Positions 59,609 through 64,000 of a DNA stretch of 64,000 nt are shown here, in pieces (within the stretch, counting starts at the first letter, position 1; each line of letters opens with the position of its first letter). The notes under the pieces were generated by a model. It was given only the letters and a program-made list of their open reading frames with translations, had not been told where the DNA came from and did no database searches. The position numbers and the translations under genes were made by a program. This DNA is from Myxococcaceae bacterium (GTDB lineage Bacteria; Myxococcota; UBA727; JABDBI01): the NCBI GenBank assembly GCA_016000045.1, contig JAECQY010000001.1, forward strand, positions 105,194-169,193, in the 5' to 3' direction.

Positions 59609-60286
59609 ATGGCTGGACGGATCGAACGATTCGGGTTCGTCTTGTCTGATCATCTCATCAAAACATACGCGGCTCTATGCGCCGCTTTTGCTCTCACGAT
59701 CGTGACCGGAAATTTGGTTTACCAAAAATTTGTTTATTTTTCTTTTCCGTTCTATGTGTTTGAGCTTTCGGTTGGGGCCATCTTGTACCCTTTCACCTTC
59801 ATGATTTCCGACTTAACAACGGAATTCTTTGGAAAGGCGAAGGCGCGCTATTGCGTCACTCTTGGGCTAGCCATAAACCTCGTCGTCGCGTTGGTTCTCT
59901 TGGGCTTGGATCGTTTGCCAGCAACCTCTTGGTCGACCGTTTCGGATAGCACATTTCACCAAGTCTTCGGTCATACGCCTTATGCATCGGTTATTTCGGT
60001 GTTCGCAGCTTATGTGTCACAACGTTGCGATATTTCCATTTATTGGTTCGTGCGGCACAAAACTTCTTGGCTGCCTCTGGCGAATTTTTGCGCGATGAGC
60101 CTGTCGTTGCTGGTGGATACCTGCATCGTGGTTTCCATTCTAAACCTTCTCCACCTTATTCCACTGGGAAAGGCTTTGACGATCGTTGCGAATGCTTACC
60201 TGTTCAAACTCTTATTAAGCGTTTTAAACGTCCCCATTTTTGCTTTCACCACGCGATGGATCCGCAAACACGTATTTACACATTAA
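59609..60286 (+). CDS. VUT-family transporter (queuosine precursor transporter type)
   Basis: A 225-residue protein with about six membrane helices, matching the YhhQ/VUT family ('TGNLVYQKFVYFSFPFYVF', 'VGAILYPFTFMISDLTTEFF', 'FAAYVSQRCDISIYWFV'). Family members import queuosine precursors such as preQ0 for tRNA modification. The start at the ATG at 59609 lies 10 bp after lepB. Its 3' end overlaps the convergent ychF gene by 11 bp. Confidence 0.8.
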   Translation: MAGRIERFGFVLSDHLIKTYAALCAAFALTIVTGNLVYQKFVYFSFPFYVFELSVGAILYPFTFMISDLTTEFFGKAKARYCVTLGLAINLVVALVLLGLDRLPATSWSTVSDSTFHQVFGHTPYASVISVFAAYVSQRCDISIYWFVRHKTSWLPLANFCAMSLSLLVDTCIVVSILNLLHLIPLGKALTIVANAYLFKLLLSVLNVPIFAFTTRWIRKHVFTH

Positions 60287-61382
60287 ATTTGAAGTGCATC
60301 ACATCGCCGTCTCGAACGACGTAATCCTTGCCTTCGAGTTTGATGGCTCCAACTGCCCGGCAGCCTGATTCGCCTTGATGCTTCACAAAGTCTTCCCACC
60401 AAATAACGTCTGCCTTGATGAAACCACGTTCGAAATCCGAATGAATGACCCCAGCGGCTTGTGGCGCTTTCATGCCCGCCCGAATGGTCCAGGCGCGAAC
60501 TTCTTGCACCCCGGCGGTTAGGTAGGTCTGCAGATTTAAAAGCTTAAAGGCTGCTCGAATGACGCGATCCAAGCCGGAGACTTCCAGTCCCAGATCCTTC
60601 AAAAATTCCGAACGCTCTTCGGTCTTTAAGTGAGCCAACTCTTCTTCGATTTTGGCACACACGACGACCACTTGATCCCCTCTTGAAGCGGCTAAATCGC
60701 ACAAGGCCTTCAAGTGCGGGTTGGATTGCGTATCAAAGCCATCTTCATTCACGTTCGCGACAAACAAAGTAGGTTTTGCTGACAAGAGATGCATGTCTCG
60801 ATAAGCATGGCTTAAGTCGTCGTCTTCGCGATGAAACACAAAGCTTCGGGCAGGTAAGCCAGCGTTTAGATGATTGAGTAACCCTTCGCACAGGCTTTCT
60901 GTTTTTTTGGCTTTAGCATCTTGCCCTCGTGCTGCTTTCCGTGCGCGCTCGAGCCCTTTGGTGCAAGAATCAAGGTCCGCCAAGATGAGTTCGGTTTCAA
61001 TGGTGCTGACATCTCGTACCGGATCCACAAAATTTTCCACATGGATGATATTTTCATCTTCAAAGCAACGAACGACATGGCAAATGGCGTCTGTATCGCG
61101 AATGTGACTTAAAAATTTGTTTCCAAGTCCTTCGCCTTGGCTGGCTCCACGAACCAATCCTGCAATATCAACAAAGGTCATGGATGCGGGTAGAATCCGT
61201 TCTGGATTCACGATATTGGCCAAAGCCGTTAATCGAGAATCTGGAACATCGACCACTCCGACATTCGGCTCGATGGTACAGAAAGGATAATTCGCAGACT
61301 CCGCTTGGGCCGAAGTTAAGCAATTAAAAAGCGTGCTTTTTCCAACGTTGGGCAAACCAACAATACCACAGGAGAGTGCCAT
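60276..61382 (-). CDS. ychF: Redox-regulated ATPase/GTPase YchF
   Basis: A 368-residue Obg-family P-loop protein: 'GIVGLPNVGKSTLFNCLTSA' (Walker A), 'FVDIAGLVRGASQGEGLGNK' (G3), 'LFVANVNEDGF' in place of the NKxD motif (typical of the ATP-preferring YchF), and the TGS domain near the end ('AGVIHSDFERGFIKADVI'). It is a ribosome-associated factor involved in stress adaptation. Full length. Confidence 0.96.
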   Translation of the reverse strand: MALSCGIVGLPNVGKSTLFNCLTSAQAESANYPFCTIEPNVGVVDVPDSRLTALANIVNPERILPASMTFVDIAGLVRGASQGEGLGNKFLSHIRDTDAICHVVRCFEDENIIHVENFVDPVRDVSTIETELILADLDSCTKGLERARKAARGQDAKAKKTESLCEGLLNHLNAGLPARSFVFHREDDDLSHAYRDMHLLSAKPTLFVANVNEDGFDTQSNPHLKALCDLAASRGDQVVVVCAKIEEELAHLKTEERSEFLKDLGLEVSGLDRVIRAAFKLLNLQTYLTAGVQEVRAWTIRAGMKAPQAAGVIHSDFERGFIKADVIWWEDFVKHQGESGCRAVGAIKLEGKDYVVRDGDVMHFKFNV

Positions 61383-61476
61383 AGGGGAGGCAGACTAATA
61401 CACAATCAGCAAACCCGCAAGCCGAGCAAGGCGAAACCAATGCAATCGCAAAGTCGAATGTCTTGGGATGGATCTT

Positions 61477-61497
61477 CCCTCTCCCAACAGGAGAGGG
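61477..61497. repeat. Perfect 8-bp inverted repeat CCCTCTCC-CAACA-GGAGAGGG
   Basis: A GC-rich palindrome of the CCCTCTCCC/GGGAGAGGG kind, which occurs as a dispersed repeat in many bacterial genomes. It sits between divergent ychF and feoA. There is no T-run, so it is probably a REP-like element or a weak terminator-like hairpin. This is the only copy I noticed in the window. Confidence 0.5.
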
Positions 61498-61578
61498 TGG
61501 TTAACCGGGTACATGGGTAACACATTCAACATCCCATTGGATTGTGTATTTGAGAACGTCTTGCTAGCAGACGATTCC

Positions 61579-61812
61579 ATGAAGCTTTGGGCATTAGCGA
61601 TGAACCAACCCGCCACAATCCGTTCTGTGGATTGCCGAAGCGACTCCATTCGTCGTTTACAAGAGTTGGGCTTTTTTCCAGGCGCCTCTGTTTGCTTGAT
61701 CCGCAAAGGGCTTTTGGGAAGCCCGCTGTTGTTTGAGATTTGCGAAACGCAGATTGCCATTCGCCGCTCAGAAGCCGATTGCTTTGAAGTTGAATACCCC
61801 TCAAAAGACTGA
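61579..61812 (+). CDS. feoA: Ferrous iron transport protein FeoA
   Basis: A 77-residue SH3-like FeoA domain: 'MKLWALAMNQPATIRSVD' (usual N-terminal strand pattern), 'RRLQELGFFPGASVCLIRKG' and 'LFEICETQIAIRRSEADCFE'. FeoA is a cytosolic accessory of the FeoB Fe(II) transporter. I chose the ATG at 61579 because it matches the family start; the frame extends upstream without similarity. It is followed 8 bp later by the feoB G-domain frame. Confidence 0.82.
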   Translation: MKLWALAMNQPATIRSVDCRSDSIRRLQELGFFPGASVCLIRKGLLGSPLLFEICETQIAIRRSEADCFEVEYPSKD

Positions 61813-61820
61813 TAGATTCG

Positions 61821-62336
61821 ATGAGAATGGTTCTCAAAATGCAAGTTCTCTTAATCGGCAATCCCAACGCAGGCAAAAGCTCGTTGTTTGAGGCCTTGAC
61901 GGGGGTTTGTGTGAAGATTGCGAACCATGCGGGGGTTACGGTTGAACAGCAAAAAGCTTGTTGTTGCCTTGGGGCTGAAAACCACGTTGAGTTTGTCGAC
62001 CTGCCAGGGCTGTACAGTCTCGATGCTTTATCTCCGGAAGAACATCTGAGCGTTGATTATCTGAACCAACACTCGAACAACCTCATTCTGTTTGTCCTAG
62101 ATTCCACGCATCTGAAGCGTAATCTTTATCTGTTGACGCAGTTGCTGGAGAAGGGAATGCGCCCATTGGTGGCTTTAACCCAAATCGATTTGGCTCAGAG
62201 TTTGGGGATTCGCATTGACATACCTCTTCTGGAACGCAATTTAGGATTGCAAGTCATGCCCGTGTCGGCCAAAACAGGCGAGGGTCTAAAGGAATTACAA
62301 GTTGCGCTCGCCAGAACAACGTTACATTCAAATTGA
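61821..62336 (+). CDS. feoB: FeoB N-terminal G-protein domain (separate frame)
   Basis: A 171-residue polypeptide carrying all G motifs of FeoB: 'IGNPNAGKSSLFEALTG' (G1), 'VKIANHAGVTVE' (G2), 'FVDLPGLYSLDALSPEEH' (G3), 'ALTQIDLAQ' (a slightly altered G4, T instead of N) and 'MPVSAKTGEGL' (G5). It ends with a few frame-specific residues, and the transporter continues in the +1 frame from 62302. The helical GDI domain that normally follows the G domain is essentially absent. An inverted repeat GAGAA-TGG-TTCTC lies at 61824-61836. Confidence 0.85.
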   Translation: MRMVLKMQVLLIGNPNAGKSSLFEALTGVCVKIANHAGVTVEQQKACCCLGAENHVEFVDLPGLYSLDALSPEEHLSVDYLNQHSNNLILFVLDSTHLKRNLYLLTQLLEKGMRPLVALTQIDLAQSLGIRIDIPLLERNLGLQVMPVSAKTGEGLKELQVALARTTLHSN

Positions 62337-63534
62337 ACGTGCCTTAAAAGACGTTGTCGTGCGCGAACATCGATCGAGCTACGACATCGATCGCATTCTT
62401 TTGCACCCTGTTTGGGGCATGCTTTGCTTGTCTTTGATTGTCATCGGACTGTTCTCGTCCTTGTTTGCGATGGGAAAACCGATGGCCGATTTTCTAGAGG
62501 ATGGCATTGCCAGCCTGGGACGCATGGTGATGCCTTGGTTCTCAGAATTCCCCTTTCTCGGGTCCTTATTGTTGGAAGGAGTCTTTGGAGGAGTCGGCAC
62601 TTTACTGGCCTTCGTGCCCTTAATTGGCCTTTTGTTTTTCATGCTGGGTCTTTTGGAAGAAAGTGGCTATTTGGCTCGAATTACATTTTTGCTCGATCGC
62701 ATTTTACTCAAGTCTGGGTTATCTGGACGCGCTTTTGTACCGCTGATGTCTGGCTATGCCTGTGCCATTCCCGCCATTTTATCGACGCGGGTGATTCGGA
62801 ACCCAGAAAGTCGGCTTATGGCTATTCTGCTCATTCCTTTTCTGTCTTGTTCCGCTCGTTTGCCGCTCTACACCCTGGTGATCGCGAACTTTTTTAGCCC
62901 GGTGGTGGGGTCCTTGGTGCTGGTCGGGCTGTACTTGCTTGGAGCCGTGGCTGCGTTTTTTTCAGGCTGCCTTTTGAAACGGTATCTTTTCAAAAATCGT
63001 TTCGAAGAGCTTATCTTGGAGTTGCCGCGTTATCGAGTGCCTCGTTTGCGGCCGATTCTTCGAGTCGTTTATCAAAGATTGATTGATTTTGTGGGGCAGG
63101 CTGGAACTCTCATTTTGGGAATGAGCATCGGCATGTGGGCATTGTTTCACTTTCCATTGGGGACCGACATGGAGCATAGCTGGGCGGCTACTCTGGGGCA
63201 TTGGATAGAGCCTTGGATCAAGCCGATCGGATTTGACTGGAAATTGGGCCTGGCTTTGCTGGCTGCCTTTAGCGCACGAGAGGTCATGGTATCCACTTTG
63301 GGGGTGATTTACGGCGTGCACAGCGACTGGACCCAAAATTACACCCCGCTTCAGGCGACGTCTCTTTTGATATTTTTTGCTCTTGCCTTCCAATGCTTCA
63401 GCACGCTCGCCATTGTGCGCCAGGAAACCGGTTCGTGGAAATGGCCTCTGTTTCAGTTTGTTGGAATGACTGGCATCGCTTGGACCCTGTCTTTCCTCGT
63501 TTTTCAAGGTGGAATGCTTTTGGGTTTTGAGTGA
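62302..63534 (+). CDS. feoB: FeoB membrane domain (separate frame)
   Basis: A 410-residue membrane protein matching the transporter part of FeoB: 'RYIQIERALKDVV' and 'DIDRILLHPVWGML' before the first helix, 'LLEESGYLARITFLLD' with 'GRAFVPLMSGYACAIPAI' (first gate motif), 'RLMAILLIPFLSCSARLPLY' (second gate, Cys) and 'FSAREVMVSTLGVIYG'. It starts at a TTG inside the G-domain frame, overlapping it by 35 bp in the +1 frame. The product is either a separate subunit or one protein made by frameshifting. Confidence 0.88.
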   Translation: MRSPEQRYIQIERALKDVVVREHRSSYDIDRILLHPVWGMLCLSLIVIGLFSSLFAMGKPMADFLEDGIASLGRMVMPWFSEFPFLGSLLLEGVFGGVGTLLAFVPLIGLLFFMLGLLEESGYLARITFLLDRILLKSGLSGRAFVPLMSGYACAIPAILSTRVIRNPESRLMAILLIPFLSCSARLPLYTLVIANFFSPVVGSLVLVGLYLLGAVAAFFSGCLLKRYLFKNRFEELILELPRYRVPRLRPILRVVYQRLIDFVGQAGTLILGMSIGMWALFHFPLGTDMEHSWAATLGHWIEPWIKPIGFDWKLGLALLAAFSAREVMVSTLGVIYGVHSDWTQNYTPLQATSLLIFFALAFQCFSTLAIVRQETGSWKWPLFQFVGMTGIAWTLSFLVFQGGMLLGFE

Positions 63535-63561
63535 ATCTTTGCGGATTTTAAAAAAAACACC

Positions 63562-63591
63562 TTGACTTCAGGCGGCGGCTCTGATGATATA
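63562..63591 (+). promoter_or_regulatory. Probable promoter of tRNA-Asn
   Basis: TTGACT at 63562-63567 and GATATA at 63586-63591, 18 bp apart, with an A-rich UP-like tract just upstream (63549-63560). The tRNA begins 15 bp after the -10 box. Moderate match to sigma-70 consensus. Confidence 0.5.
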
Positions 63592-63606
63592 CCCGGCGAA
63601 TCCGAT

Positions 63607-63682
63607 TCCGCGGTAGCTCAGCAGGTAGAGCAGGTGACTGTTAATCACCGGGTCGGCGGTTCGAGCCCGTCCCGCGGAGCCA
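63607..63682 (+). tRNA. tRNA-Asn (anticodon GTT)
   Basis: Complete cloverleaf: acceptor TCCGCGG/CCGCGGA, D arm GCTC-AGCAGGTA-GAGC, anticodon stem GGTGA/TCACC with loop CTGTTAA (anticodon GTT), T arm GGCGG-TTCGAGC-CCGTC, discriminator G and encoded CCA. Confidence 0.95.
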
Positions 63683-63767
63683 AACTCCCTCATAGCGCTG
63701 AATATATCTTCTGGCCTTCAACTCGGACAGGCCTTGCCTCAGCGTATGCTTCCGTTAGACTGGGCAG

Positions 63768-64000
63768 ATGAAGTGTCTTCCGGATAATCGCTGATTTTCC
63801 AATCTTGGTGCAAGACAACTGCGTCTACGTGGACAAAACACAGGATATTCACGGGCTTTTAACGGGCTCGGGTCGGCATTTTTTTCTTTCCAGGCCCCTG
63901 ACTTTGAATGAACTCGGTTCCTTTGAAATCGAACACCTTCGGTTGCCGACTCTGCTCTTTCAAAGCGGTTATTTGACCATTCGAGACTATCACCCTAAAA
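63768..64000 (+). pseudogene. Decayed AAA-ATPase-like / PD-(D/E)XK protein gene
   Basis: Begins 'MKCLPDNR' then shifts frame to 'FPILVQDNCVYVDKT', followed by 'HFFLSRP', the N-terminal pattern of the AAA-ATPase-like family. In intact relatives 'RRFGKS' (Walker A) and about 200 more residues follow. Here the frame jumps straight to 'LNELGSFEIEHLRLPTLLFQ' and 'SGYLTIRDYHPK', which matches the end of the ATPase domain. So there is an early frameshift and a large internal deletion removing the nucleotide-binding site. It continues past the window edge. Confidence 0.6.

Noticed and set aside
63562..63771. 69-codon plus-strand frame across tRNA-Asn
   Set aside because: It reads through a complete tRNA gene and has no protein similarity.

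Overview
The window is chromosomal DNA of a Gram-negative bacterium. The evidence is a Tol-Pal style lipoprotein pair, YidC and several lipoprotein signals. The best guess is a deltaproteobacterial-grade lineage (Myxococcota / Bdellovibrionota type), because short Cys-rich modules of the form 'C..D.DC....C..G.C..C' recur in secreted proteins and even inside Pal. That placement is inference; no rRNA gene is present.

Layout. 1-9.5 kb: housekeeping genes (M16 peptidase end, CPBP protease, panB, short J-protein, a beta-propeller lipoprotein, MazG-like, thioesterase, a mutY fused in frame to an NlpC/P60 domain, an S1-domain protein). 9.8-10.8 kb: glycerophosphodiesterase and a 4Fe-4S protein. 10.9-15 kb and 20.4-22.4 kb: three paralogous secreted proteins. 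Two carry a eukaryotic-style PARP catalytic domain (H-Y-E residues visible) followed by a DUF1566/Lcl-C domain; one has lost the PARP part. Between them lie recG, a small membrane protein, greA, a KH protein and yidC. 22.6-26.5 kb: RluA-type synthase, pal-cpoB and an AddB-like nuclease.

26.6-47.9 kb is the striking region: a one-strand block of secreted proteins containing 28 DUF1566/Lcl-C domains by my count, arranged as alternating A/B pairs. It also encodes two PQQ-type beta-propellers, one sedolisin-like (S53) protein, stand-alone S53 prodomains and Cys-rich modules. Ten genes (29.4-46.1 kb) are packed with gaps of 22 bp or less and look like one operon. Its flanks contain decayed duplicates and a transposase remnant.

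48-64 kb: housekeeping again (punA, rho, pepA, nuoE, a CopG-like antitoxin with a visible operator, a methyltransferase, tRNA-Gly, an amino-acid ABC transporter followed by argR, lepA, lepB, a VUT transporter, ychF, feoA and a feoB split over two frames, tRNA-Asn). It ends with a decayed AAA-ATPase-like gene at the right edge.

How the genes work together: the DUF1566 operon and the PARP-DUF1566 proteins share an exported C-type-lectin-like module. I infer a secreted or surface toolkit for interacting with other cells or a host, with the PARP proteins as candidate ADP-ribosylating effectors. No reverse transcriptase, secretion machine or immunity gene was seen in the window.
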